Shown here: in pieces, positions 1 to 9,135 of the stretch
Layout of the letters: each line of letters opens with the position of its first letter
Numbering within the stretch: the first letter of the stretch is position 1
Source of the DNA: an uncultured Flavobacteriales bacterium
GTDB lineage: Bacteria > Bacteroidota > Bacteroidia > Flavobacteriales_E > Vicingaceae
DNA length: 64,000 bases
Assembly: GCA_905479325.1 (NCBI GenBank)
Contig: CAJQLW010000048.1
Coordinates: 1-64,000 of the forward strand
Direction: 5' to 3'
Notes under the pieces: model-generated
What the model saw: the letters and a program-made list of their open reading frames with translations, nothing else
Told to the model about the DNA's origin: nothing
Databases searched by the model: none
Position numbers and translations under genes: made by a program

Positions 1-524
1 ATTAGTGTTGCTAAATCATCTCCCTTTACACCCGCTTTAATCGCATCAATTTTTTCCTTATTCTTTCCTTTACCTAGCTCTTTTACTTTGCTCCAATTGT
101 CGCAGTTAGAAACAGAGTCGTAAGAGTATAGGTGCTTCAAGCTGCTTACTTTTGGTTTAACGGAGTTTACCTTTGTAAAAAGATCTTCATCAGACACAAA
201 GCAAACCTTAACTTCTGCATTATTCAGAATGTACTCGTAGTCTTCTTCTGTAATAGTAGGGTATATGGGAACGTTAATCATGCCCGCGATTAAAATACCA
301 AGATCAGTAATTAACCACTCTGAGCGGTTGTTTGAAATTAAACCTACTTTGTCTCCAGGTTGAAGTCCTAACTCAATCAATCCAGAAGCTAAAGCTTCGG
401 CTTGTTCTATCATCGACTGAGTACTAGTGGGTACCCACTTTCCATTAATTTTATAAGTAAGTGCGTCTTTTTTAGGAAACTGACTTAGTTGGTTGTAATG
501 GAAATCAAAAATTCGTTCTAACAT
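1..524 (-). CDS. Long-chain acyl-CoA synthetase (AMP-forming), N-terminal part only
   Basis: The minus strand is open from an ATG at 524-522 to the left edge, so about 174 N-terminal residues are visible and the rest lies outside the window. The start MLERIFDFHYNQLSQFPKKD, followed by the QPGDKVGLISNNRSEW and GMINVPIYPT blocks, is typical of the FadD15-like branch of AMP-forming acyl-CoA ligases, which activate fatty acids with ATP and CoA. The AMP-binding P-loop and catalytic motifs would be in the missing part, so activity and integrity cannot be judged. It diverges from the cupin gene at 594 across a 69-base gap. Confidence 0.85.
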   Translation of the reverse strand, partial: MLERIFDFHYNQLSQFPKKDALTYKINGKWVPTSTQSMIEQAEALASGLIELGLQPGDKVGLISNNRSEWLITDLGILIAGMINVPIYPTITEEDYEYILNNAEVKVCFVSDEDLFTKVNSVKPKVSSLKHLYSYDSVSNCDNWSKVKELGKGKNKEKIDAIKAGVKGDDLATL

Positions 525-593
525 TTTCAAAAGATTTACAGTAAATATAAAGCTAAAAATGTTTTTTTGTTTCACTTCATATAATTTAGCGTT

Positions 594-1091
594 ATGAGAA
601 ATAAAGAATATTGGATTAAAAACTTGGATTTATTGCCTCATCCCGAAGGCGGATATTACAAAGAAACCTACCGCTCTGAATTGAGCATAAACTTGGAAAC
701 CATAGAGGAAAATAGACAAGGTTTTAGAAGTTTATGCACGGGGATTTATTTTTTACTCGATAAGGGTAATTTTTCTGCTTTTCACAGAATAAAATCTGAT
801 GAGCTTTGGCATTTTTATGCTGGTGATCCGATCACAATTCACATGATTGACCAACAAGGTAATTATTTTGCTCAAGATGTTGGGAACAATATTGAAGATG
901 GACAAGTTTTGCAGTATTTGGTTCCTGCGAATACTTGGTTTGCATCAGAGATTAAAGGCGATAGAAGTTATGCATTAGTAGGTTGTACTGTTTCTTATGG
1001 ATTCGATTTTAATGACTTCGAGATGGCAAATAAATCTTTGATTGAAGAATTCGTAGAGCACAGTGAAGTTCTTAGGCGCCTAATTCGATAG
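594..1091 (+). CDS. Cupin_5 (DUF985) family protein
   Basis: A 165-residue protein with the family features: an N-terminal LLPHPEGGYYKETYRS block, a central FSAFHRIKSDELWHFYAG cupin strand with likely metal-binding His and Glu, and a C-terminal VGCTVSYGFDFNDFEMA block. The length is normal. Members are small beta-barrel proteins, often annotated as predicted sugar epimerases, but the reaction is not established. It is a single gene, divergent from the acyl-CoA synthetase, and followed by a 156-base gap before the SiaB-like kinase gene. No signal peptide, so probably cytoplasmic. Confidence 0.8.
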   Translation: MRNKEYWIKNLDLLPHPEGGYYKETYRSELSINLETIEENRQGFRSLCTGIYFLLDKGNFSAFHRIKSDELWHFYAGDPITIHMIDQQGNYFAQDVGNNIEDGQVLQYLVPANTWFASEIKGDRSYALVGCTVSYGFDFNDFEMANKSLIEEFVEHSEVLRRLIR

Positions 1092-1247
1092 AAATTTAAT
1101 AGTAGATGAAACCATAAGTGAAAAGCCATCGTATACTGTTAGTGTATAAAAGTTGTAAAGTGCAATTTATTTGACATAGAAATAGAAGATTCTTCACAAA
1201 AAAATGATAAATTCGTTTCTTCAGAGGTAAAGTATAAGCTTTTAAAT

Positions 1248-1790
1248 ATGACTGTTAGCAGTAGCATCCAGCAAAAGAAAAAAATATTTGAGTTGCCTTA
1301 TCATAAGGACCAACTTGAGTACTGGGGTCCTGTGAATCATGTTTTTGCTGATTCGTTTGTTACAATGGGGCATAGTTTTATATATCAGTATTTTAAAAAT
1401 CTAGATCATAAGCTTTTAAAGTCTGTTTTTTCCTCTTTCGTTGAAATGGTTCAGAATGTTTCAGAGTATAACGAAGAGAGTTTTAAAGAGAATTACCCTC
1501 AATCTTACCTTAGTCTGAAAGATGGAGGAGATCACATATACATAAATACAATCAATAAAATTAAAACTGAGGATAAACTATCAGTTCAATCAATTTTTGA
1601 AAAAGCATTTTCGGTTCCTGAGGAAGGGTTGCAAGCTGAGTACAAACGCTTGTTATTTGAAGGTAAGAGTCTGGGGTTAATAATGCTACGTAAACTAATA
1701 AATGCTTCAGTTGACTTCACTTTTTCTGAAAATGATGAAGGTGAAATTTGGCTAAGTGTTGATTTAAAAATAAGATATGGAAATACTTAA
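1248..1790 (+). CDS. SiaB-like protein kinase (DUF6272 type)
   Basis: A 180-residue protein resembling SiaB-family kinases, which phosphorylate the partner SiaC and so set the activity of a diguanylate cyclase (known for the SiaABCD system of Pseudomonas). Visible signatures are the helix SVFSSFVEMVQNVSEYNEES, matching the family's conserved F-x-E-x-x-Q-N-x-x-x-Y block, and the C-terminal FEGKSLGLIMLRKLINASVDFTF segment, matching the GxGLGLI-type nucleotide-binding end. The next gene, overlapping by 14 bases, is a SiaC-like gene with two stop codons, so this kinase appears to have lost its local substrate. No SiaA-type phosphatase or GGDEF gene is in the window. Assignment is from remembered family patterns. 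Confidence 0.65.
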   Translation: MTVSSSIQQKKKIFELPYHKDQLEYWGPVNHVFADSFVTMGHSFIYQYFKNLDHKLLKSVFSSFVEMVQNVSEYNEESFKENYPQSYLSLKDGGDHIYINTINKIKTEDKLSVQSIFEKAFSVPEEGLQAEYKRLLFEGKSLGLIMLRKLINASVDFTFSENDEGEIWLSVDLKIRYGNT

Positions 1791-2157
1791 TATAGAACCA
1801 TTTTTACAAACTCCTGAAATTAGTTTTAACCATGAAACAGGAATTTTGTATTTGTCAGGCAAGTCTTATCCCGCTTATGCGATAGAGTTTTATAAGCCAA
1901 TTATTGATTGGAGCAGATAGTATTGTCAAAACCCTGCAGCAAAAACTACTTTGATTTGCGAGATTGAATACCTAAACTCTGCCTCTCAAAAACAATTGGT
2001 TGAATTGATACTGGTTTTTAAGCCGTAATATGACAGTGGAAAGAACTTCGTAGTAAAATGGAAGTACGAAGAAGGAGATGACGACATATTATCTGTTGGT
2101 GAACTAGTAGAGCACGAGCTAGAAATTCCTTTCGAATATCAAGAAGTTCAGTTCTAA
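1777..2157 (+). pseudogene. SiaC-like (DUF1987) regulatory phosphoprotein, two in-frame stops
   Basis: Reading from the ATG at 1777 gives a DUF1987/SiaC-like protein of normal length (126 codons plus stop) that is interrupted twice: TAG at 1918-1920 (codon 48) and TAA at 2026-2028 (codon 84). Both sides keep the family pattern in one frame. Before the first stop come MEILNIEPFLQTPEISFNH and FYKPIIDW; after it come NPAAKTTLICEIEYLNSAS, KNFVVKWKYEEGDDD and VPFEFxS-like LEIPFEYQEVQF. There are no indels. SiaC proteins are phospho-switches acted on by SiaB kinase and SiaA phosphatase. Two nonsense mutations in an otherwise clean frame suggest recent inactivation. Recoding is unlikely, because both TAA and TAG end intact genes here. 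Confidence 0.8.
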
Positions 2158-2161
2158 CAGG

Positions 2162-3802
2162 CTACTTATTTTTATAAACAACAACTCCGTCAACATAAGT
2201 AGATAATACTTGAGTTTGTAAAATTTTTGATTCTTCTATTTTCATCAAGTCTTTGTCCAAGATAATAAAGTCGGCAACTTTATTTTTTTCTAAGCTACCT
2301 CTAAGTGTGTCTTCAAAGTTTGCCATGGCCGCCCAAATGGTCATTCCTCTCAATGCTTCTTCTCTACTCAATGCATTTTCAGTTTGAAATCCTTCTTCAG
2401 GCTCACCTGAACCATCTTTCCGAACCGTTGCCGCATAAAGTGTTTTTAAAGGATCTATATCTTCTATAGGGAAGTCTGTTCCCAAGGCAATAATGCCATT
2501 CATGGCGAGCAGCTTTTTATAAGCGTAAGCATTTTTCATTCTTTCTTCACCAAGTCTTTCGTGCGCCCATGGCATGTCAGAGGTTGCATGGGTTGGTTGA
2601 ACTGAAGGAATGATGGTATAGGCTCTAAATTTTTCAAAATCTTCGGGATTTAAAATTTGCGCATGTTCTATTCTCCAGCGTCTGTCGTTGGTTCCTTTTA
2701 GTATTTCGCCATAAGCGTTTAGCACCTCCCGATTTGCGCCATCGCCTATACAGTGGGTGTTTACTTGAAAACCTTTTTCATACATTAACCTTAAATCGGC
2801 TAAAAAATCTAATGAGTCTAGGGTAGAAAGTCCGGTGTTGTTTGCATCATCGTGATAGGGGTCTAATAGTTTTGCTCCTCTAGAGCCAAGAGCTCCGTCT
2901 GCAAAAAACTTAAACGCATGTATGTTTAACTTTTCAGTGATGTATGGCCCGACTTCTAAAAACTCTTTTCTATTAGCTTCTGAAGGAGCAAGCATGCCGT
3001 AAATGTTCATTTTTAACTCACCTGACTTTTGCATGCTGTCAATAACATGAACCATTTCGTTTTCTAAAAAAGCATCGGCCACCGAAGTCAATCCCTTAGC
3101 AAAACACATTTCTTGAGCTTTATTTAAAGCAAAAATCATTTGTTCTTTGCTCATTTTCGGAATTTTATCCGAAACAAGTGAAATAGCCTTGTCAATTAAC
3201 ACTCCAGTTGGCTCGTTCGCTTCCATGCGAATTACACCACCCTCAACGGTTGTGTTGCTATTAATGCCGGCAATTTGAAGGGCCGTTTTGCTAACTATTG
3301 CTGCATGAAAGTCAATTCTGGTTAAAAGGATGGGAGTTGTTGGAAATCGTTTGTTTAATTCTTGATTTGTCGGAAACTCTTTATCTGCCCAATCGTTCTG
3401 ATCCCAGCCTCTACCAACAATCCATTCACTTTTGTTGTTTTTTGAAAACGCTTCTACTTTATCCAGTACTTCTTCCCAGCTTTTGGTGCCAACTAAATCA
3501 ACTTCATTAAAGGTGTTCCCGTACCATAAAAAATGACAATGCGCATCAATAAAACCGGGGTAAATTGATTTTAACTGGGCATCTATAATTTCTTTCGATT
3601 CGTAGCGGTTTTTAAGTTCATTGTTCGGCCCTATGTCAATGATTTTGCCATCTTTTATAGCCATGGCTTCGAATACATCAAAATTTTCATTCACTGTGTA
3701 AATCTTGGCATTGTGAATTAGTAAGTCGGCAGTTTCGGTGTAATAACAAGAATTCATAAGCAATAGTAAAAGGCTAAAAATAATGGTGAAAAAGGTTTTC
3801 AT
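2162..3802 (-). CDS. Amidohydrolase (YtcJ/NfdA-like), predicted lipoprotein
   Basis: A 546-residue metal-dependent hydrolase of the Amidohydro_3 type. The first 19 residues form a lipoprotein signal ending in LLLMNSC, so the enzyme should be anchored in the cell envelope. The order is: N-terminal composite beta-sandwich (ADLLIHNAKIYTVNE), metal motif DAHCH around residues 87-91, VGRGWDQNDW, the mid-protein NTHCIGDGAN, RIEHAQIL, and LGTDFPIED near the C-terminus, as in N-substituted formamide deformylase relatives. Substrate unknown. It overlaps the upstream 435-residue membrane protein by four bases (3799-3802), which suggests translational coupling. Confidence 0.85.
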   Translation of the reverse strand: MKTFFTIIFSLLLLLMNSCYYTETADLLIHNAKIYTVNENFDVFEAMAIKDGKIIDIGPNNELKNRYESKEIIDAQLKSIYPGFIDAHCHFLWYGNTFNEVDLVGTKSWEEVLDKVEAFSKNNKSEWIVGRGWDQNDWADKEFPTNQELNKRFPTTPILLTRIDFHAAIVSKTALQIAGINSNTTVEGGVIRMEANEPTGVLIDKAISLVSDKIPKMSKEQMIFALNKAQEMCFAKGLTSVADAFLENEMVHVIDSMQKSGELKMNIYGMLAPSEANRKEFLEVGPYITEKLNIHAFKFFADGALGSRGAKLLDPYHDDANNTGLSTLDSLDFLADLRLMYEKGFQVNTHCIGDGANREVLNAYGEILKGTNDRRWRIEHAQILNPEDFEKFRAYTIIPSVQPTHATSDMPWAHERLGEERMKNAYAYKKLLAMNGIIALGTDFPIEDIDPLKTLYAATVRKDGSGEPEEGFQTENALSREEALRGMTIWAAMANFEDTLRGSLEKNKVADFIILDKDLMKIEESKILQTQVLSTYVDGVVVYKNK

Positions 3803-5106
3803 TTCAGTTTGGGCGTCAGTTTAGAAAAGTTGATGAAGCTAAATATAGCAATTAAGTAAAATGGAAGTAACGGCACTTTGTATCGAACAATCCCTCCAAG
3901 CACTGGAACGGTCAGGCCGATGATCAAACTACCAATAAGTACAAATGAAATACAAAATAGAGCTAATCTTTGTTCGGTTTCATTTAGTGCTTTTTTAAAA
4001 TAAAATGGGAGTAGTAGAACGCCTAAAAACAATAGGTGTTCTGCTGCTGCAAAAAGCGAAAAAACGCTCCAATTAGGAGGGTAAATGGGGCGTACTAAAA
4101 CGTTAAAAATTGCTTTCGGAAGTGTTGAAACCAAACCTAAAAACGAGTCAAAAGAGCCTATCTCTATTGCGCTATTCGCTCCACTAGTCTCAATCAACTT
4201 TTTGAATTCCTGTTGTTTTTGGCTTAACGTGTCTATTACTTGATTTGAAAATAAGCCAACAAAAAGAAGTGTGTGAACCCAAATAAATTTCAACCAAATG
4301 GCACGCTTGCTTTTTCCCTTACTTGAAACCCAGAACCAAAGCCCCGGTAGTAAGGCGAAAAGAATGTATAATTTAATGCTAATGAGAGTGAACAAACCCA
4401 AGGCGGTAAAGAAATACGATTTAGTTGACAATCTATTCCTTTCAACGTGCTGACTTCCCAACAGAAAAAGGCCTAGACCGAATATTGTTATGCTTTCTTT
4501 TAGTGGGGCTGAGGCCCAAAACAACAGAGATGGAATACAGCAGCAGCACAGAAATAAAATGAAATGAGGTAGATGCGAAAACTTTCTAAAAAATTGGAAA
4601 AGAGCAGTAGAACCTATGAACGACAGGAAAGAAAAGATGAAAAGATGAAAAAGGTAAAGTCCACCTGAGAAATGTAATAGCGCCATGTGAATTCTAATCA
4701 TGGTGCGGTTGTCGTTAAAAAGTAGCTCCGAAGAACTATCCCAAAAATTAGTGTCAGCTATAATTGCTGAAATGGTGGCGTCGTTTTGAAAACCGGTGAT
4801 GATTTTAATTCGCAACAGCCAATTATTTTGGGTTGAATCAAACAAGTGAACAGCATCATCAAAGTATTTAAAAATGTCAGAATTTATTCTGTCTGTGTAG
4901 TAATAGGTATAAATTAACCAAAGAGCAACTCCTGAACTTAGCTTTAAAAACAAAGCAAGGTAGCTGTACTTTTTAGCTAAAGTACCAAAGGTAAAAAATG
5001 AGCTTTTACTCACCCAATAGACAGCTAGTACTGCCATCATAAATAACCCAATGTAGCCCATTACCATAGAATTCAAAGGTAGCGTATTCTTTAAAACAAC
5101 ATGCAA
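3799..5106 (-). CDS. Polytopic inner-membrane protein of unknown function
   Basis: A 435-residue protein with roughly ten hydrophobic segments (for example near residues 15-33, 48-66, 155-175, 185-200, 345-380 and 400-430) and a soluble-looking stretch around residues 65-150. The overall shape recalls membrane glycosyltransferases or O-antigen-polymerase-like proteins, but I see no diagnostic motif and do not assign a function. It is the first gene of a two-gene minus-strand unit with the amidohydrolase and diverges from purL across 77 bases. The start could also be the second or third Met. Confidence 0.6.
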   Translation of the reverse strand: MHVVLKNTLPLNSMVMGYIGLFMMAVLAVYWVSKSSFFTFGTLAKKYSYLALFLKLSSGVALWLIYTYYYTDRINSDIFKYFDDAVHLFDSTQNNWLLRIKIITGFQNDATISAIIADTNFWDSSSELLFNDNRTMIRIHMALLHFSGGLYLFHLFIFSFLSFIGSTALFQFFRKFSHLPHFILFLCCCCIPSLLFWASAPLKESITIFGLGLFLLGSQHVERNRLSTKSYFFTALGLFTLISIKLYILFALLPGLWFWVSSKGKSKRAIWLKFIWVHTLLFVGLFSNQVIDTLSQKQQEFKKLIETSGANSAIEIGSFDSFLGLVSTLPKAIFNVLVRPIYPPNWSVFSLFAAAEHLLFLGVLLLPFYFKKALNETEQRLALFCISFVLIGSLIIGLTVPVLGGIVRYKVPLLPFYLIAIFSFINFSKLTPKLK

Positions 5107-5124
5107 TAAAAGTTTAATTTGACC

Positions 5125-5154
5125 TTTGAAGCAGGTTAAAAAAAGTTACTTTTG
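5125..5154 (+). promoter_or_regulatory. Bacteroidota-type promoter for purL
   Basis: TTTG at 5125-5128 and TACTTTTG at 5147-5154 match the -33 and -7 (TAnnTTTG) boxes of the primary sigma factor of Bacteroidota, with an 18-base spacer. The predicted start of transcription is near 5159, giving a leader of about 25 bases before the purL ATG. No purine riboswitch-like structure is visible in so short a leader. Confidence 0.6.
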
Positions 5155-5183
5155 CAACGTATAAAATTTCCCTAAAAAATACC

Positions 5184-7427
5184 ATGGAAACTACCGCAAA
5201 CCATTTAGCAGAAGCAAGTCTGGAAACCGCAATGGAACTAGGATTGCTAAAGGAAGAATTCGAACAAATTAAAGAGATTTTAGGCCGCACACCTAACTTT
5301 ACAGAAGTAAGTATTTACTCTGTAATGTGGTCGGAGCATTGCTCTTACAAGAACTCTATAAAATGGTTGAAAACCTTGCCAAAAGAAGGCCCACATATGT
5401 TGGCAGAGGCTGGAGAAGAAAATGCAGGTTTGGTAGATATTGGGGACGGTTTAGCTTGTGCTTTCAAAATCGAATCTCACAATCACCCATCAGCGTTAGA
5501 GCCTTATCAAGGTGCAGCTACAGGTGTTGGCGGAATTAACAGAGACATTTTTACCATGGGCGCTCGTCCAATTGCACAATTGAACTCGTTACGTTTTGGT
5601 AACATTGAATTAGACCGTACAAAGTGGTTGGTAAAAGGAGTGGTAAAAGGTATTGGCGATTATGGGAATTCATTTGGAATTCCGGTAGTGGGTGGCGAAT
5701 TATTTTTTGATGAATGCTACAATACAAACCCACTAGTAAATGCTATGTCGGCTGGTATTATGAAAACCGGCACCATGATTTCAGCTACCAGCTACGGAGT
5801 AGGAAACCCTGTTTTTATTGTGGGTTCTTCAACAGGTAAAGACGGGATTCACGGAGCAGCTTTTGCTTCTAAAGACATTACCGAAGATTCAATGGAGGAT
5901 TTGCCTGCAGTTCAAGTAGGTGATCCTTTTCAGGAAAAATTACTCCTAGAAGCTTCTTTGGAATTAGCTGAAACGGATGCAATTATTGGAATGCAAGATA
6001 TGGGAGCGGCAGGTATTACTTGTTCAACTTCGGAAATGTCAGGCAAAGAGGGTTTTGGAATGATTATCGATTTAGACAAAGTTCCGTGCAGACAAGAGGG
6101 AATGTTGCCTTTCGAGATTTTACTTTCAGAATCGCAAGAGCGAATGTTGGTGGTAGTGAAAAAAGGAAGAGAAGCAGAAGTTCAAGCAATTTTTGATAAA
6201 TGGGATTTGAATTGTGTTAAAATTGGAGAAGTTACCGAAGGTGGTCGATTAGAGTATTTTGCAAAAGGAATAAAAGTTGCCGACGTCCCAGCTGAGTCAT
6301 TAGTGCTTGGTGGCGGTGCACCGGTTTACGAAAGAGAGTATAAGGAACCTGCATACTACCAAAAGAATAAAAACTTCTCAATTGATTCAATTGAAGAGCC
6401 GAAAGACTTAAAAGCAGTAGCGAAATTTTTATGGAACCACCCAAACATTGCATCCAAAAAGTGGGTGATGGAGCAATACGATAGCATGGTAGGAACCATT
6501 AATATGAGTACAAATAAACCTACAGATGCAGGTGTTGTAAGTATAAAAGATATGGATAAAGCACTTGCTTTCACGGTTGACTGTAATTCGCGTTATGTGC
6601 ATGCAGACCCTGAAAAAGGTTGTGCTATTGCAGTTGGAGAAGCGGCAAGAAACATTGTTTGTTCAGGCGGAGAACCATCGGCAATTACCAATTGCTTAAA
6701 TTTTGGAAATCCATATAACCCTGAAGTTTACTGGCAATTTGTAGGTGCTATAAAAGGAATGAGTTCAGCTTGTACAAAATTTAAAACTCCTGTTACTGGT
6801 GGAAATGTAAGTTTCTATAACCAAAGTATGCAAGAGGGTGTTGATGTTCCTGTTTTTCCAACACCTACTATTGGTATGATGGGAATTGTGCCATCGAAAG
6901 AAAACGTCACTACATTGGCATTCCAAAATGAAGGGGATTTAATTTATTTGTTGGGAGAAGCACAAAACGACATCAACTCTTCTGAGTATTTATATGCGTT
7001 CCATAAAGAGAAGAATTCTCCAGCGCCACATTTCGATTTAGAAACTGAGTTTGCTTTGCAAGATACTTTGAAGGGAATGATTAAGTCTGGAATAATCGCA
7101 TCTGCTCATGATTGCGCAGATGGTGGATTGTTTATGACCTTAATGGAATCTTCAATGCCAAACAATTTAGGCTTTGATATTTCAACTGACTCAAACTTTA
7201 GAAAGGATGCTTACCTATTTGGTGAGGCTCAAAGTAGAGTTGTTGTTTCCATTCATCCATCAAACAAAGAAGCTTTTGAAAAAGCAGCCAACGCAAACGG
7301 ATTTACACTTTTGGGAACTATAAAAGGTGTAGATATGAAAATAGATGGGGAAAGTTTTGGAACGGTAGCTGCAGCAAAATCAGAATTCGATAGCGCATTA
7401 GAAAATTATTTAACTTCAAATAAATAG
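5184..7427 (+). CDS. purL: Phosphoribosylformylglycinamidine synthase subunit PurL
   Basis: A 747-residue PurL of the small type, which makes FGAM from FGAR with ATP and ammonia delivered by PurQ in a complex with PurS. Visible hallmarks: [12 protein letters not shown] near residue 47, the [21 protein letters not shown] block near residue 90, GVGNPVF with [17 protein letters not shown], and in the second half [31 protein letters not shown] and [11 protein letters not shown]. Length is normal for a stand-alone PurL; purQ and purS are not in the window. A good promoter lies upstream. The next gene begins at the base after the stop codon. Confidence 0.95.
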   Translation: METTANHLAEASLETAMELGLLKEEFEQIKEILGRTPNFTEVSIYSVMWSEHCSYKNSIKWLKTLPKEGPHMLAEAGEENAGLVDIGDGLACAFKIESHNHPSALEPYQGAATGVGGINRDIFTMGARPIAQLNSLRFGNIELDRTKWLVKGVVKGIGDYGNSFGIPVVGGELFFDECYNTNPLVNAMSAGIMKTGTMISATSYGVGNPVFIVGSSTGKDGIHGAAFASKDITEDSMEDLPAVQVGDPFQEKLLLEASLELAETDAIIGMQDMGAAGITCSTSEMSGKEGFGMIIDLDKVPCRQEGMLPFEILLSESQERMLVVVKKGREAEVQAIFDKWDLNCVKIGEVTEGGRLEYFAKGIKVADVPAESLVLGGGAPVYEREYKEPAYYQKNKNFSIDSIEEPKDLKAVAKFLWNHPNIASKKWVMEQYDSMVGTINMSTNKPTDAGVVSIKDMDKALAFTVDCNSRYVHADPEKGCAIAVGEAARNIVCSGGEPSAITNCLNFGNPYNPEVYWQFVGAIKGMSSACTKFKTPVTGGNVSFYNQSMQEGVDVPVFPTPTIGMMGIVPSKENVTTLAFQNEGDLIYLLGEAQNDINSSEYLYAFHKEKNSPAPHFDLETEFALQDTLKGMIKSGIIASAHDCADGGLFMTLMESSMPNNLGFDISTDSNFRKDAYLFGEAQSRVVVSIHPSNKEAFEKAANANGFTLLGTIKGVDMKIDGESFGTVAAAKSEFDSALENYLTSNK

Positions 7428-8309
7428 GTGAAAATATACATCATTCTCCTTGTTACAATTCTTTTTAGCAATACTGTAATTGGTCAAGAAAAAAATCCGG
7501 CGGAAGAGAGTACACCTTCAACTAAGAGTTTTTCTCTTTCGGAGAACAAGCACAAATTTTTCTTTTATTGGGGATACAACAGAAGTAACTACGCAAAAAG
7601 TGACATTACTTGGAAAGGCCCGGGATATAATTTCACCCTATCTGATGCTGAGGCTACAGATTTGAATCAATCCGGTTTTGGGCCTAATTACTACAACCCA
7701 TTGTTGTTTACGATTCCTCAATTTGACATTAGAATTGGGTTCTTTTTAAATGATAAGTACGCCATTGGTGCGGGTTGGGATCATATGAAATACAGAACAA
7801 AAGAAGGTTCAACCGCAGTATTTTCAGGTAGTGTTGACCCTAACGTTTCTCAAGAATACAGCGCTTATAAAGATGGAGACATTGTCACCATCGATAATTC
7901 CTACCTACGTATGGAACATTCAGATGGGTTGAATGTGTTGAATTTCAATATTGAACGACATGATTTACTGCACTCCCTATGGTCTGAAAAAGTCGGATTA
8001 AAGCTTGTTTCAGGTTTGGGGTTTGGAGTAGCCATGCCATGGACAAATTCGATAACATTTGGCGTTAGGAATGATGATCGCCCTCATTTTTCTGGAGTAG
8101 GGGCGCACATTTTTGTAGCGCCTGAGTTTGTTTTTTACAAACGATTTTTTGTTAGAACTACGCTACAAGGCGGAATGGTTAGCATGTGGGACATAGCAAT
8201 TACACCCAAATCAGATAAGTCGGATACGCATGCAGAGCAAACCATTTGGTACCTAGAAAGGTCGCTTGTGGTAGGTTACCGGTTTTACATTTTTGCGCCA
8301 AAAAGCTAA
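7428..8309 (+). CDS. Outer-membrane beta-barrel protein, unknown function
   Basis: A 293-residue protein whose GTG start directly follows the purL stop codon, so it is probably translationally coupled. Residues 1-20 form a signal peptide (MKIYIILLVTILFSNTVIGQ). The rest alternates polar and hydrophobic residues with aromatic strand ends (for example KFFFYWGYNRSNY, FDIRIGFFLNDKYAIGAGWDH) and ends in LVVGYRFYIFAPKS, consistent with a small outer-membrane barrel. No known domain recognised. It is convergent with the broken LRR gene, overlapping its end by four bases. A functional link to purine synthesis is not obvious. Confidence 0.75.
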   Translation: MKIYIILLVTILFSNTVIGQEKNPAEESTPSTKSFSLSENKHKFFFYWGYNRSNYAKSDITWKGPGYNFTLSDAEATDLNQSGFGPNYYNPLLFTIPQFDIRIGFFLNDKYAIGAGWDHMKYRTKEGSTAVFSGSVDPNVSQEYSAYKDGDIVTIDNSYLRMEHSDGLNVLNFNIERHDLLHSLWSEKVGLKLVSGLGFGVAMPWTNSITFGVRNDDRPHFSGVGAHIFVAPEFVFYKRFFVRTTLQGGMVSMWDIAITPKSDKSDTHAEQTIWYLERSLVVGYRFYIFAPKS

Positions 8310-9053
8310 TACCTCGAACGAACTATTCTAAAGTTAGGTCTTGGCATTATAGTTAAGCAAGGGGGTACCAGTTGAGTTTCGTCAACATACAAATTATCTA
8401 ATTTTTTTAACCTGCAAAAGCTGGAGGGCAGCCAAAGATCTCCACCATTTCGTGCAATGTCTAGTTCGGTTAGCCCTGTCAATTGCCCAATTTCAGGTGG
8501 AATTTTAATAAGGTTATTCCTCCCGATGATAAGAATCCTGAGGTTTGTCAACTTCCCAATTTCTGGTGGTAAACTCGTTAGGTTATTAAATTCCAAATAA
8601 AGTTCTCGCAAGTTTTCTAAGTCTCCAATTTCAGGAGGCAAGGTGTACAAGTTATTGAATTGTAATTTCAACACTTTTAAATTTTTCAGTTTGCCAATTT
8701 CTGGGGGAAGGCTTTTTATGCTGTTTGAATTTTAATGATAAAAATTCTAGGCTCTCAAGCTCACCTATGGCCGCTGGCAAAGAGTCAACATCATTATTGC
8801 TCAATACAAGTCGCTTAAGCTTTTTTAGTTCTCCAATTTCAGATGAAACAGTGGTAATTTTATTGTTAAATAAGTACAGTTTTTCTAAGTTCTCAAATTC
8901 TTCAATTCGTTGAGGTGTAGAAATAAAATTGCCGTTAGATAGCTTGAGCTTTGTAATTTTTTCAGGCTCACGCAAACTCTCTTGATAGTTTTTATAGGGA
9001 GCACAAGCAACTAGGAACACTAGAGCCCAGAGTAATTTAATGTTAACCTTCAC
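8306..9053 (-). pseudogene. Leucine-rich-repeat lipoprotein, frameshifted by one extra base
   Basis: Two overlapping minus-strand frames (9053 down to 8652, and 8674 down to 8306) encode one LRR protein. From a GTG at 9053, MKVNIKLLWALVFLVAC is a lipoprotein signal, followed by 23-residue repeats of the type LxxLYLxxNxLxxLPxEIGxL. The repeat pattern leaves the frame after LEFLSLKF and resumes in the other frame at SIKSLPPEIG. Removing one base from the run TTT at 8724-8726 (+ strand) restores a continuous frame of 248 residues with exact 23-residue spacing. The ends are otherwise complete, with C-terminal RIVRSRY. This is either a recent frameshift or a sequencing error in a short homopolymer. 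LRR proteins usually mediate binding; the partner is unknown. Confidence 0.8.
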
Positions 9054-9135
9054 GATTATAAGACGCAGTTTTTGTGAGTTTTGTTTCCCGCTAAGTTAAC
9101 TTAGAAACTACATTTTCTTATTAATTTTAGCGCAA

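Noticed and set aside
1777-2157. Stop-codon recoding (readthrough or reassigned TAG/TAA) in the SiaC-like gene
   Set aside because: Both TAA and TAG are used as normal stops by intact genes in the window, and two different stops in one short gene are better explained by inactivation.
8652-8740. Programmed ribosomal frameshifting in the LRR gene
   Set aside because: There is no classic slippery heptamer or following structure at the shift site; a single-base insertion in a short T run is simpler.
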